Of a DNA stretch of 64,000 nt, positions 1-11,706 are shown piece after piece. The DNA is from Paramecium octaurelia (lineage: Eukaryota > Ciliophora > Oligohymenophorea > Peniculida > Parameciidae), in contig CAJJDP010000079.1 in the NCBI GenBank assembly GCA_905182995.1, positions 137,893 to 201,892 on the forward strand, in the 5' to 3' direction. Within the stretch, counting starts at the first letter, position 1; every line of letters starts with the position of its first letter. The notes under the pieces were generated by a model that ran no database searches, was not told the DNA's origin, and worked only from the letters and a program-made list of their open reading frames with translations. Both the position numbers and the translations under genes were made by a program.

Positions 1-987
1 TTTTTAAAAATCCTCTCTTAATTTCTTCAAACCTTCAATTTAACTCTTTTAAGCATCTCTTTACCTTTCTTTGGCAGATAAAGCTCTCTTTTAAGCAACC
101 TCCTTTTTTGATTCTTATTACTATTTGAAGAACATTTATCTTTTAAGTTCTTAGTCTTCTTCTTCCTATTTTCTAATCAAATATTCTTATTCCTTCTGTT
201 TATCTTTGATTTTTTTCTCTTTTTCTAATTATTATTTTAGCTCTCTCTGTTATTAGTCTCTAAGGGCTGCTTCTTCCTTTCTTTATTATTCTTCAAATTC
301 TAATTACATTTTACGTTCTTATTCTCTTTCAAAATAGACTTATTGCAATTATTTATTTTTTTTTTATTCTTCTAATTCTTTTTATCTTTTTTATTTGGCA
401 ATATTATCTTATTTCTCTTAAAATTCTTGTTATCTTTCCTCCTGCATCCTTTTTCTCTTTTCTTCATATAATTACATCTTCTACTCCCTTACTTAGGTCT
501 ATTCTTCTCGCTTTAACATCATCTCTTATAAATGCCTTTGTCTTAGTTCCTCCATTTATTTTCTCTTTTGAACTTGATCCATAAATTTTGAAGTTGTTGT
601 ACTACTTGTTGGTCTAAGGAGTTTCAAACTGCAAGCACTTTATTCAATCTTACCTCTTTTTTCTTTTTCAATTAAGGCTTCTCTGTCTTTTATAAGTGCG
701 TAGACTTTTTATTGTCTTCTATATTCAAAGTGTTTATGAAAATCATCTAAATTCTCATTTGTTAATGATTTCTCCTTTTTTGCCATTGCTTAGAGTTACT
801 CTTTATTGATGCAAAATAACTCATTTAGAACTATTCCTCTTTGTCTAATAACCTGAATTGACCTAGGACTATCAATAATGGAATTCTTGTCTGCAGGATT
901 GAAATTAATTAAAGAAATCATTACGAATGATGCTCCATTAATTAATAAATAATCATATTCAAACTATTGTAAATATTCACCATCCAT
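1..987 (-). CDS. coiled-coil protein, 3' part cut by window edge
   Basis: The start is ATG at 987 (MDGEYLQQ...), 104 nt downstream of the stop of the HDAC-kinase gene. The visible part is about 309 residues. The first ~85 residues are mixed. A basic/acidic stretch follows, then an almost unbroken K/E/Q/R heptad-like coiled coil from about residue 135 to the window edge. Two introns restore the frame: 25 nt near residue 107 and 34 nt near residue 148. The second removes an in-frame TGA. Nearly all Gln are TAA/TAG. No family is recognised; a cytoskeletal or cilia-associated role would only be a guess. The real 3' end lies outside the window. Confidence 0.7.
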
Positions 988-1090
988 TTAGAATCAGAAG
1001 GTAAAAAAGAAATTTCAACAACCTTAGATAAATATCAATAAATTAAGAAAGTCTCTTAATAGCTTTCTCTTTCACTATATATTAATGGGA

Positions 1091-3092
1091 TCATTTCAAA
1101 TCTATCTATCTTAACATGGATAATAAATATTTGAGTCCTCCTAATATATTGTTATCAACTTTTGCATCAGGATTTTCACAATCATCTGATAACTTCATCA
1201 CGTAATTGAAATCAATCCATTTGATTCTAAACTTTTTGGCCATGTTATCCACAATGATAAGAATAGAAGTATTTCGAAAAACTCTATAATTATTTTAATA
1301 CTTTACCTCTTGCTGGTCTGAAGTGCTTCGATTAACTCTTAGATAAACTTAATACAACCTTGTAGTGCCTCTTTATTAGGTTTTTCAACATAATTAGATA
1401 AGAATACCTACTCAATAATGTCTTTCATTTATTTATCATTTCGTATCCATTTATAAGCATCAGATCCATTCTTGTTGACAGTTAGTGCTCCAATCTAATC
1501 TCTTATTTTAACTCCAGCAATTCTGAAACCCATAATTATCTGATCGCATGATTTAGCCTTCTTAATTTCTTTTTCTTTTTTTAATGCTGAACCATTTGGA
1601 TTATATGTCTTGTAGCCCATCTTTAAGTCAATTATAGATCCATTCTCTAGGCCATAAGTTAAATTTTCCTATCATTGAATACTAACATAAAAATACCATG
1701 GTTATCGAACAGGATTATTAATCAAGAGAAATCAATTTAGGCATGAAGCGAATAAGTCTTTGATTTTCTTCATAGAATGGATTTTTTTAATCATTAAGTG
1801 TTGAATAGAATTAGAATTCTCCCTTTTTTGTGGTCTTGATAATGACATCATCTTTAATTTGAAATGATTGTAAATGTCCTCCTGAAATTAAATCAGCTGT
1901 TTATCCTATATACTTTTTTTAATATTCCATCAAATCATTTGAAGTAAGACAAGTCCAAAATTCCTTATGTTTATCAACTGTGGTTGTCACTGCATTAACT
2001 CCGCATTTAGTTGGTTAAATAGTGGCTGGAAACTCTTAGGGTACCCTCATCAATTATTAAAGAGTAGCCAAAGCACAATCAGCAGTGACATCTAGGTTGT
2101 ATCCTCCTTCCAAAACAGCCAAAACTTTAGGGCAAATTTAAGATAGCTTTTCAGTAATGTATTAATAGCCTTAGGGAGTATTATCAATACAGCCAAGAGG
2201 ATCTCCTTTGGCTGAATCATAACCAGCACTTATGATAATGAAATCTGGTGCAAATTCCTTGATGATAGGACCAAGTAATCTATCAAATGCATAGACATAG
2301 TCATCATATCCTGGAGCAGGTCCATCAGTTACATTCCATCCAACATTGACATTTTTAAATTCTGCATTTTTTCCTCCTATTTTTTCAGGATCCCCACTTC
2401 TGGGATAGAATTAGCCTTCATCATATCTATGAATTGAAATCACTAATGTGTTTGGATCTTCATAAAATACAGACTCTGTTCCATCACAATGATGTACATC
2501 CCAATCAAAGATTAAAATTTTATTTACTTTATGTTTTAATCTTGCGTATTTTGCAGCAATGGCAACATTATTGTAAATGCAAAAACCAGTTGGTTATGCT
2601 TTATGTCCACTATGATGACCAGGAGGTCTAACACTGCAAAATGCATTCCTCCATTCTTTTGTTAATATCCTATCAGCTCCCTCTAAGACTGCTTAGACAC
2701 ATTTTCTAGCAGTGAAAGCTGATGTTTTGCACAAATAAGTATCATTCAAGTGAACGAATTCCTTCTGATTCTTTTAATCTCCTACCTCCTCAAATAATCC
2801 CTCTACAAAATCTATATAAGCTTAATCATAAACTAATCTCAAATACTGGATTTCGCTTAAGAATAACCAAATTTTAATACCATTAATTAAACTACGACAA
2901 TTATTCGACCTGTCTTTTTGCATCATGTTAATATAAATAATTTTAAATGGTTTAATCTATGGATTAAGTTCGTTTTGGATTCTCGTAATGTTTTTTATTG
3001 GAAAAGTGTTTATCAAAGTCCTCACAATAGATAAAGCCTGTGATATTTGAATCTAACTTGAGATTGGCAAACTCCTCCTAAATTTATTACAT
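1091..3092 (-). CDS. histone deacetylase fused to inositol polyphosphate kinase
   Basis: A 641-residue product from four exons (introns of 25, 28 and 23 nt). Residues ~1-345 are a class II (HDAC6-like) zinc deacetylase. It has the start motif [12 protein letters not shown], the PPGHH histidine pair, FDWDVHH, AGYDSA and the EGGYN tyrosine, so the zinc ligands and catalytic residues are all present. Residues ~395-641 are an inositol polyphosphate kinase (IPMK/IP6K/IP3K superfamily). They show a GGH start, [14 protein letters not shown] (the D-x-K-x-G inositol-binding motif) and a C-terminal IKWIDF metal-binding Asp. About 75 residues join them in one open frame. It should deacetylate lysines and phosphorylate inositol phosphates; nuclear or cytosolic location is not evident. 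The start ATG at 3092 precedes the conserved HDAC N-terminus. Confidence 0.9.
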
Positions 3093-3367
3093 ATTTTATG
3101 ATTTAAATAATTAATCAATTCTCATTCTCTTTAAATGTGATTTTTTTTATTAGACTCAACTCGTAGTAATTTTAAATGCATAAGGAATCAAGACTAAGTG
3201 TTTCTTCGCTCTCATTAACCTTAATCACAATTCTTTTAAATAAATCATTAATAGAATAAATTTAATCTCTATTTCCTTGACTATATTGTTGAGATAATCT
3301 AAATAAAGTTAAAAATTATAGAGATATATCATAATGTATATCAATGCTTATATTTAAAATAATTGGA

Positions 3368-3991
3368 TCATTCCCAGTCTTCCAATAATTCTGCTTATGC
3401 CTTTCTTCTTCTAGTTTTTTCAACATTAGGGGCCTTCGTGAAAATAGGGTTGGCTGGATCTTTATCATTTGGATGATTGAAAATGTCTCTTATAGTCATC
3501 ATCACTTAAGTTAATCCCTCGTTGCCTTTCCAGTTATTTGTCACCATGGGCATACAAAGTAATCCATCTAAAAATATTTATAATTGGAACCTCCGTAGAT
3601 ATTTTCATGAATAATTTTAGAATTATCTTTGAAAAACCAAAAATAGAATTTTGGAGCAGCTGTAGGATAATCATTTGGTAGAATCAAATAACCTTAAACA
3701 TTGAAGATGTACAATACCTTGAATTTTTTTATCTTAATACTCTGTGTTTTCTTCTCCTTTGAAATTAATCTCCCAAACTTAATTTCTTAAATCATTATTA
3801 ATAATAGCTTTTTCAATTTTTACAAATTCATCATTTCCTTCATCTGTCAGAATTTGTGTAGCCTGATCGAATAGTTAAGCAAAGTATTTAGCTTTTTCAA
3901 CTGACTCCTTAGGCTATCTACTGATTATTTCTGAGATCACTCTGTCAGGGATCAAACCTTTATCCACATCTTTTAATTAAAATGCTATCAT
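3368..3991 (-). CDS. ubiquitin-conjugating enzyme (E2)-like protein
   Basis: A 191-residue product with two introns (25 and 23 nt). The UBC fold is visible. LPNDYPTAAPKFYFWF corresponds to the YP..PP beta strand region. HENIYGDGLLCMP matches the HPN...G.ICLD active-site block, with Cys as candidate catalytic residue. The downstream NWKG...L..VMMTIRDIF..PN...DPANP matches the W.P...I..VL..I...PN..DP.N signature. The HPN tripeptide reads HEN. An N-terminal ~60-residue helical extension precedes the domain. It probably accepts ubiquitin or a ubiquitin-like protein from an E1, but the HEN variant and weak flanks leave an inactive E2 variant possible. Confidence 0.75.
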
Positions 3992-4056
3992 CTATTATAA
4001 TGAAATAATTAGGATATTTTAATAATTAAATATATTTAGTTTTCTATTATACAAAT

Positions 4057-5625
4057 TCATGAAACTACTCTAATAAATTCTTTGCTAGACATCTATTCTA
4101 ATCTGTCCAACAACTTAGTTTCGAACTTTTTCTTTTCCTTCTCCGCTCTCTTAACTCTTAAAGCATCCGACAACATTTCTTACCATTTAACCTATTATTT
4201 CTGATCTCTCTCTAATTCCTTGAGTTTCTCTCTCTTTCCAATTTTATTTCTAAAACGTTCATATTAATTTTATACCTTCCTCTCATTTTTTTCTTTTGTT
4301 TCTTGATTTTCTTGGATGCCTATTCCTCTATTTGTCTTTTTTACTCTTTTTCGATTATCATCTTTGAAGTTCTATCTATGGTTCCAATCCTATGGGATTA
4401 AAGCGATATCGACTCTGGAGGTAACTATAAAATTGATTGATTTATTTGTTTACTTTCTCAACCAATTATCTAACATTAGTCTCTAACCTTTATTTTTTGT
4501 TTTGCAATTCTGGTTGCTCATAAGTATCAAAAAATGGTTCTCCACTTTCAGGTACTACTGTTTGCTCATAACTATCAAAAGTGCTCATTGCCAAATAATC
4601 TTCATGTTTGATGAAGTCAATATCACAAATCATTGAAGATGCTTTATATCTCAAATAAGGTGTTTTTAAGTCTCCGATCAAACAGTTTTTCCACATAACA
4701 ACATCTGTTCCTCGCCCTGCAGCTAAAATTCCTTTATCACTTAATGCCAAATTAGTAGCATTGACAGCAACTTGAGACTACAATTTTTAAGTTCTAAGAT
4801 CCCAGACCTTAATTGTTCCTTCTGATCCAGTTGTAATTAAGTGATTGCCATCTCGTGAGAAAGTCATAGACATCACTCCTCCTTTATGACACAACATGGA
4901 TGTAAGTGAAGTTCCAGTATTAGGAGCATACATCCTTACAACTCCCATTTGATCTCCGATTCCTAATATTGCATTGTTATTGTTTTATTTTAAACATAAA
5001 GATGATGGGGTGGTTCTATATGCTATAATCATACAATATGTTACTTGATATTATTTTCCCTTATGTTATATCCTAATAGGTCAATTAACCATTCTAATTG
5101 AGAGCAGCCAATAAAAAGTGATAGGGCAAATATTCTAATTTGGTTGCTTATTTGCATTCACGAATTTTATGAACTTCAACTCCTTTGGGATCGTAAATGT
5201 AGATGCTACTTTTTTGAGCTACTGCAAAATTTCTTTGGGCTATGGAAATAATATCATAGCATTTCTCTTTAACATCGAATTCACATTCCAATTATTTGTG
5301 TCTCCAATTAAAAGCAGCTATGTGACCAGATTCTCCTGCCAAATAAGTTGTTTAGGGTGTCACTGAGAGTTTATAAGGCCCTTGTTTTAATTTTAAATTG
5401 ATAATCTTGTTTAATGAATATAAGTTCTACATTTTGCACATTCTCTTCTGGTAAATACTCCTTGAAATTAGAAATTTTTAATAATGGTCTCTCATCATCT
5501 ATTTCCACACTCTACTAAAACTATGGCTCAAGCAATTAAGCTATTTTTTAAGTCTTCAATTGAGTCGATTTGGTTTTAAATTCCTATTACTTAAGTTTAG
5601 CAGAAAGTATTTTATCCTTTGCCAT
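4057..5625 (-). CDS. UTP7: UTP7/WDR46 family, small-subunit processome WD protein
   Basis: A 488-residue product from five exons (introns of 25, 22, 29 and 26 nt). A seven-bladed WD40 propeller fills the middle; recognisable segments include GESGHIAAFNWRHKQLECEF, AVAQKSSIYIYDPKGVE, LPYHFLLAAL and a DGNHLITTGSEGTIKVWDLR blade. The C-terminal BING4CT domain follows (ED.L......VVPESGEPFFD, then LPPESISL and a basic coiled tail with KKKMRGRNK). This domain order is diagnostic for Utp7/WDR46, a U3 snoRNP processome factor needed for 18S rRNA maturation in the nucleolus. The ATG at 5625 gives MAKDKILSAKLK, typical of the basic N-terminus. A 139-nt gap separates it from the CCDC40 stop upstream. Confidence 0.88.
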
Positions 5626-5763
5626 TTCACAAATTAAAATATTTATAATTAAATACTAAATACAAATAATATTTAATTAAAAAAAATCTCTTTAGAATCA
5701 GTCTCAAAAATGATAATAATGATTAAATATTGTTCTATCTGATTAATTTTAAATTCATATATT

Positions 5764-8536
5764 TCATAAATCTAACAATGGGGCTAAGATCTCTTGTAAT
5801 TATGGCTATTCATCAACTAGTTTGTTTAATGCACTCTTGATATTATTAGTGAAGTTCTTCTATTCTTCAAGTTTCCTAAGACTTAAAATTAAATTTACTA
5901 TCTAATTTATTGCTCTGGAAAAGGAAGTCTCGGGTTGTTTAGTAATTCCTCGTATTTCTTGGCTTAGGATTATAATTGACTTATTTTGAATACATTCAGA
6001 AGTTTTTCATTTTTAGCATAATATAATTTTTATTTGTTTTCGTAAGTCTCCTATTCCATTTATTATTACTTTTAGGAAGCCTCCTAAATTTATTGTTGAA
6101 GCTACATGCATATATATTATAATTCTTACATTTTCAAGTTATTCTTCTTGTGCTCTTATACCTTATTCTATCTTTTATGCATTCATCAATGTTTGATTCA
6201 ATGTATTCTTAAGAGTTTAGATTTGTTTGTTAACTTAAGTTGTATTATTGCTAGCTCCAACTGGAGGAAGTTTAAGTTCTTTAGGTCCTGAGGATGATTT
6301 ATCTTTGTTCAGATATTTCAATTAGATAGTCTCTCTCTTAAACACAGTTCTTTCCATTTCTTTTATAATCTACTCCTAACTCTTCTTTTATTCCTTTTAT
6401 CTTAGTTCCATTTTATGAATTTCTTTTTACAACAGTTTTAATTCACTCTGTCCAACATTTGGATCCAAAGCCTCTTGCATTTCTTTTTCCAATTGAATCT
6501 TTCTTTCCCATAACAAGATTTACTTTTCTGCCTCCATTATATCGTTTAATAAATCTGCTTTGCTGTCCTTTAATTTATCAATTTAGACTTCATATCTAAC
6601 AGCTTCCTTCTCTAATTCTTTCAACTTCTCTAGAAATTCACTCTAAATGTGGTTATTTTCATTTGTTAATTTTTCTTATTTAAATTAATATCTTGCTAAA
6701 TCATCATTTAATTTATTCATATCATTTTAAAGATTTTTTAGACTATTTTTAATTTCTCTTATTTCTCTTTCATGAGATTTATATTAAGAATTTAACCTCA
6801 TTTTTTTATTTTCCAAAATAACTTGCTTATTTGATAATTCATCAACTTCTGTTGAACATGTTTCGTATTCTTTAGTTTTTTCAACCAATTAAGTTTGCTT
6901 CTTGATCCAATCTCTATGCATTGCTTCACATTGTTGAATCATTTCATCCAATTAACGTTTTAGATTAGACTTTGTAGCTTCCAAAGGCCCCCTGCTTACT
7001 TCTGAAGAATTGTTTGTTAGTTCATCATGAACCTTATTTAATCTACCAACTTCATGTTGCTTTTTTTCATTTAATTCATGACCCTATTTAATTTATACTT
7101 CATAAGTAGCAACAGTGATTTTTTTATCATCTCTCTCTTTAATAACTGCAGCCTTTTTTAATTTTAATTATTCAATCTATTATTCTGTATTCAATTGATC
7201 AATTTTAACTCTAGCAATTTCATTATTTAGATTTTCTAATTCGATTTCCTTTTCCTCAATTTCAGATTAAATAATTTATGCCTGTTTCAATAAATTCAAG
7301 GCAGTTTTTTCAATGGTAGTATTTTCACTCTTTGAATCTAATAAGTCTTCCAATAAGCTTTTAGTTTCAGTATGCAATTTCATAATATTGGTTTCAATCA
7401 ATTTCATTTATTCATCTACATTTCTTTATTCGTTATCTGTCTTTTTAGTTTCATTTTCTGTCTATTTAAGAGATTCATTCAATAATAGCACTTAAGCATT
7501 GAGTTTTGCCTACTCCTCTAGTAATTCCTATCTCCTGTTTTCTAAGTTCGATTTTTGATTTTCCAATTTTCTTTTCTAAGCAATCAAATCTTCAGATCTA
7601 GCATTTTCTTTTCTGATTTCATTATTAATTCCTTATAGTTCAGTACCTAATTAGATGTTGACTTCTGATTCTTTTCTATAATAATATTAACACAGATACA
7701 TACTTATAAGCCTCTCTAATTTCTTATAGAGCATTGTCCATTCTCTACATCCTTACTAAACTCTTCTACCATCTTTCCATAAGGTTCTTTTTAGATGCAA
7801 TAATCTTTTCCATCTCAGCTTAAGCATCCTTCATTGTTTGTCTAGCATTTTCTGTCTCTTTGCTTTGAGATATCAATTGATCCATCAATATCGTCTTTTA
7901 TTCTGTCAATCTCTTAATTTCCTCATTCATTTGATCAATTAAGTAATCTTATTTTTTCTTATCCTTTTCTAATGCTTGCACATTTTCTTCTCCTCTATAG
8001 ACAATTCTTCTAGTCTATTGAATTTCTGCTTGCATCTAATTGTTATAATTTTCAATGGTATGCAAAGTTTTGGTAAGTTTCGATAATTCATCTTGAGCTT
8101 TTAGATATTTTTTTCTTAATTCATCCACTTCTTTCTTCTTCTATAAGTGTAAGTCATTAATCGTTTTTAGTTTTTACTCACTCTCAATCCTCAATTTTTA
8201 TACAAAATTAAAGTTTTCATGTGCTTTTTCAAAATTTTATTAATTCTCTGCTAACTATTATTATACACCATATAATCTAACACCTTTGATATTAATTATT
8301 TCAAATACCAATATCCTCCTTTTCTCTATCAAGCTTTTTTAATTAATCCTCGACTTCCACAAGCTCTAATTCTACTCTTGAATGCTCATCATTCAATTAT
8401 TTTTGTAATGCAATTTGCAAACGAGCCAACAAATGCTAATTATATCACATTAGTCCATTACGTGATCTGCTGGTAAGAATGCCATTGGATCTTCCTCCAA
8501 ATTGGGTTGATCATCGTTATTTTCGTTGTCTGCCAT
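5764..8536 (-). CDS. CCDC40: CCDC40 (FAP172) axonemal ruler coiled-coil protein
   Basis: An 897-residue product with three introns near its 5' end (26, 25 and 28 nt). After a short acidic N-terminus (MADNENNDDQP) nearly the whole chain is coiled coil. The order of segments follows CCDC40: QMQAEIQQTRRIVYRGEE, then KKNLMERWQKSLVRMQRMD, then GPLEATKSNLKRQLDEM, then AEKQILLWERKIQLEKEM. It ends in the short QPQLQEILAPLLD. With CCDC39, CCDC40 forms the 96-nm ruler that places radial spokes and inner dynein arms on doublet microtubules. No CCDC39 gene is in the window. The start at 8536 is the only ATG before the conserved part. Confidence 0.87.
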
Positions 8537-9305
8537 TTTAAAAATAAAATATTTATACAAACAAAAAGCTATTTTCAGTTATTAAAATATTGATTTCATA
8601 GATCTAAATATTATTAATAAATGAATAAAATAGCGTCATCATTTTTGAATTATCAACTGATATACATCCCCTTTGTCATCACTTATCAATAATGAATCGC
8701 ATAATATAGAAATCTTCGATAACTAAATAATCAATGCTCTTAAAGTTCTGATAACTAATAGAATATTGGGAGGAAATTGAAAACTATGAGTCTCTCACCT
8801 TTATGTTCTTCAAATATTCTAAGCTTATAAAGCATATTTAATTGAATTAGTTATGGTATATTAATTATAAAATGATAAAGGTTAGAATTTGAAATAGATA
8901 AATTAATATTGATTCTCTTTTCAAACTTTATATCTAAGTAATAAATATTATGATGTTTTAGTTCAAAAAATATCTACTTTAATTTCAAATTGAACGTTAA
9001 ATTATTTCAAATGGTTATATTTTCTGTTATGAAATGACCACAATAAAATAACTGATGAAAATATCCGTTGCGTAATGGCTGACAGAAATCAAGTTGATTC
9101 ACTTTAAAAGAAATCCAATTTTATTAATTAGTAAGACTGATGTTAAAATTAATAATTTGTAATAATAATGTTAAAAATAAATTTGAACTTCCATCCATAT
9201 ATATTCTCTTCTAGTTATTGCAAGAACTCTATTATAATTTATTAATATGGATATTATTTTGAAATAAATTAAAGCTACCTTTTAGTTTTAATTAATAAAT
9301 AATTA
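8537..9305. other. AT-rich intergenic region, possible gene relic
   Basis: No gene is supported in these 769 nt between divergently transcribed CCDC40 and SF-assemblin. On the minus strand around 8640-8870 there are short fragments that resemble part of a WD-like protein, for example LLISDDKGDVYQLIIQ. They fall in different frames, no intron pattern joins them, and no plausible start was found. The rest is AT-rich with scattered stops and should include both promoters. Confidence 0.3.
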
Positions 9306-10204
9306 ATGTTAAATAGCTCGTTATATTAATCACCTTAAACAAAAAATTTGAAAAGTGTGATTGCCCCACAATCTTCAATTACTGATAGGAACGGTAAGAG
9401 ATGTTTTAATCCTTGTAGTATCTCCTAGCAGAGCTAAGATTGCATAGTTAAGCGAAAAGTTATCTGGATTACAGATTGAAGAGGATAAAACATTAAAAAA
9501 GGAAGCTTATGAATCAAAGCTCAAGCTTTTTGACGAGAAATTTTAAAAGGCTTACTAAAATGATTTAAGCAGACTTAAAATAATTTAAGACCAATTGAGT
9601 AAAATAGAAGATGGATTAACTAACGAAAAAATAATTAGAGATGTTTGAATTCAAATTTATATTATAGTCAAGGGATGACAATTTTAAGCAGAGAGATATT
9701 AAGGGATTAGAGTAGAATATAGTTAAGGAATTGTAGAAAGATAAAAACTTGAGAAGGGAATCAGAATTGAAAGTGGCTAGATTAATTGATGAAAAATCAT
9801 ATCAATTTAGATTGGAATTAGCTAAATAAAAGAAAATGAGAGAGGAAACTGAAGAATAATATTCAAATGAAATCGGAGAAAGAGTCTTAAATTTAGCAGA
9901 AGATGTCTAAAATGAAAGAAGAGAAAGGTATCCCTCATAACAATTAATTAATAGAGAAGCTGCTTGCTAAGAGCTAATTAGAAGATTTGGAGAATCTGTC
10001 TTCTAAATCTAGGAGACTCTGACTAAGGAGAAACGATAAAGACAGGAATCTCAATCTCAAATGTATAGAATGATAGATGAGATGAATAATATTTTAAATT
10101 TATAGTTATCAGAAGAAAAAGCATAAAGAGAATCCACTGAAGAAACAATGCTTAGATTATTGGATGAAACATGTAACAGAGTGGAGAACTCATTAAGAAG
10201 ATGA
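9306..10204 (+). CDS. SF-assemblin family, striated rootlet fibre protein
   Basis: A 282-residue product with two 25-nt introns. The N-terminal head carries an SPSRAKIAQLSEKLSGLQ segment, matching the family's SP-rich head. A continuous rod follows, rich in K/E/R/Q/L. It ends in LLDETCNRVENSLRR, and the ET-C-R-E ending is characteristic of SF-assemblins. These proteins build the striated microtubule-associated fibres at basal bodies; in Paramecium this would be the kinetodesmal fibre. The upstream ATG at 9306 is chosen because the reading frame is open through the head and nothing earlier fits. Confidence 0.85.
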
Positions 10205-10744
10205 TAGGATTTATCATATATTTAATTACAACATTATCTAAAGTCAGTATTAATTATTGTAATAAACAGTTTTAATTCTATTGAATATATGAATGTAGAT
10301 TATTAATTGTCTTCATTTTTTTGATTTATATTGAAAGTATAATCAATAGGGATTAAACTAATTTATAATTAAATTAAGAAGTGGGAAGGTTAATTTGATT
10401 TGATCAAAGTGTGATCGAAAGCTCTAATTTAATTAAAAAATCTATTCTGAAATTTTGATTGTTTTCATTAATGAATTGATTTATTCTTGCTTATAAAATA
10501 GAAGATATAAAAATAGAAATTACAACACAAAATTTAGATGTACACAAATTAAAGAATTTAACAAAAATTGCAAAAATATTTATTTTTCCAAAAAATCAAT
10601 ATATTTTATTCTAACTTATGTCTCTTTAACTATTTAATTTAAGAATTGTAAGATAGGCTTATACAATTTTTGGAATATCTATTTATATTGACTCTTCAAA
10701 GTACTGATTTTATTGAGTAGAAATTGTTATAAGTTTAATAATAG
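10205..10744. other. intergenic, no gene seen
   Basis: 540 nt of AT-rich sequence after the SF-assemblin stop. All three plus frames are open in places because TGA is rare. An ATG at 10618 starts a short open stretch (MSLQLFNLR...), but I could not splice it convincingly into the following gene. Confidence 0.3.
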
Positions 10745-11203
10745 ATGACATAATTTTTATAGGGTTTATTATCATATTTATAATCATAGGAAGTTGTTTT
10801 CAGGGCTTTCTGTAGGAAGCTAGATACTCAGTAATTTTCAATAATTTTCTGGTCATATTTTTCCTTAATTATAGTTTTTTGTTTTTTTCTTTTAGTATTT
10901 TCTCCTGTTTTGGTATTTCCAATTATTCGTTGCAGAGAGTTTTGACGGGTTATCGATTGGTGTAGTAAGCATTTTTGAGTTATTTCAAGTTTGATCCTTG
11001 TTGGGGTTTTCTTACAATGATAGGCTTCACAGCAGGAAAGTGATTTTGCAAGAGAATTATTCTAGGAGAACCCATTTGCAATTAAGAAGGATATCTAACG
11101 TGAATTTTAGAAGGATAATGAATGGAATCAGTTTATTAAGATCCTTCTACAAGTGAATAATGCATGTAAATAATAATAATGTTTTATTTTGTACTAAATT
11201 TGA
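10745..11203 (+). CDS. small uncharacterised protein, exon model uncertain
   Basis: A 128-residue model from ATG 10745 uses three introns (23, 25 and 24 nt). It has a soluble N-terminus (MTQFLQGLLSYLQSQE), a hydrophobic stretch of about 25 residues, and a polar C-terminus (ESDFARELFQENPFAIKK, then a segment ending NNACK). The C-terminal part has convincing protein composition with TAA/TAG as Gln. The T-rich middle is open in all three frames, so exon choice there is uncertain. An alternative frame continues as a multi-membrane protein ending at 11156. It converges on the NDUFB7-like gene with only 8 nt between stops. No family is recognised. Confidence 0.35.
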
Positions 11204-11211
11204 TTATTTTG

Positions 11212-11673
11212 TCAATATAAGACTGGTGAACTAAAATGATTTTTTTCTAATTCGGCTGAAACAGCTTCTTGACTAGCATACCATGGATTGGCAGTATAAA
11301 TATTTTGAACAGGAACGGCCAAGGAATATTGGTAACTGAAACATAATGAGATGATGTATATACGCTGCTTTAGAGCAATTTACATAGTCTCTTTTTTCTT
11401 TGTAGCATTCTCCACCCCTAGGAATAGAAGTAATGAAATACCAATGATCCAAAGTTTAGTCGATGGCTGTAAGTGCGGTTTTGAATAGATTGTCTGTTTT
11501 GATTTATTGGCATTTGAAGAAGGGGACATAAAAATTGACACATCTGTCTCTAAAGGGCAAAGGAATTCTATAAGCATCCAATTCTTCAGGTGAGTACACA
11601 TATCCATCTAAGAATATATTAGTCGTTAAGATTTACCTGGTCTCTCATAATACTTTTGGTGGTGGTGAGACAT
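11212..11673 (-). CDS. complex I subunit NDUFB7-like, twin CX9C protein
   Basis: A 134-residue product with introns of 29 and 28 nt. It starts MSHHHQKYYERPDGYVYSPE. The core has RIPLPFRDRC followed by nine residues and KC, and later GGEC, nine residues, and NC. This twin CX9C pair, with the preceding R.P...RD.C, matches NDUFB7/B18 of mitochondrial NADH:ubiquinone oxidoreductase, which acts on the intermembrane-space face of the membrane arm after Mia40-type oxidation. Length agrees with the family (about 100-140). The C-terminal tail, past the second cysteine pair, is lineage-specific. No cleavable presequence is visible, as expected for CX9C imports. Confidence 0.75.
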
Positions 11674-11706
11674 TGTTTATTACTTAATTTTAATAATAAT
11701 TTATAA

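Noticed and set aside
1091-3092. Two separate genes, HDAC and inositol kinase
   Set aside because: No stop, intergenic gap or promoter-like break lies between the domains; the frame is continuous for about 75 residues across the linker.
4490-4750. A separate 86-residue minus-strand gene
   Set aside because: It is an internal piece of the UTP7 gene; the apparent start and end come from treating TAA/TAG as stops.
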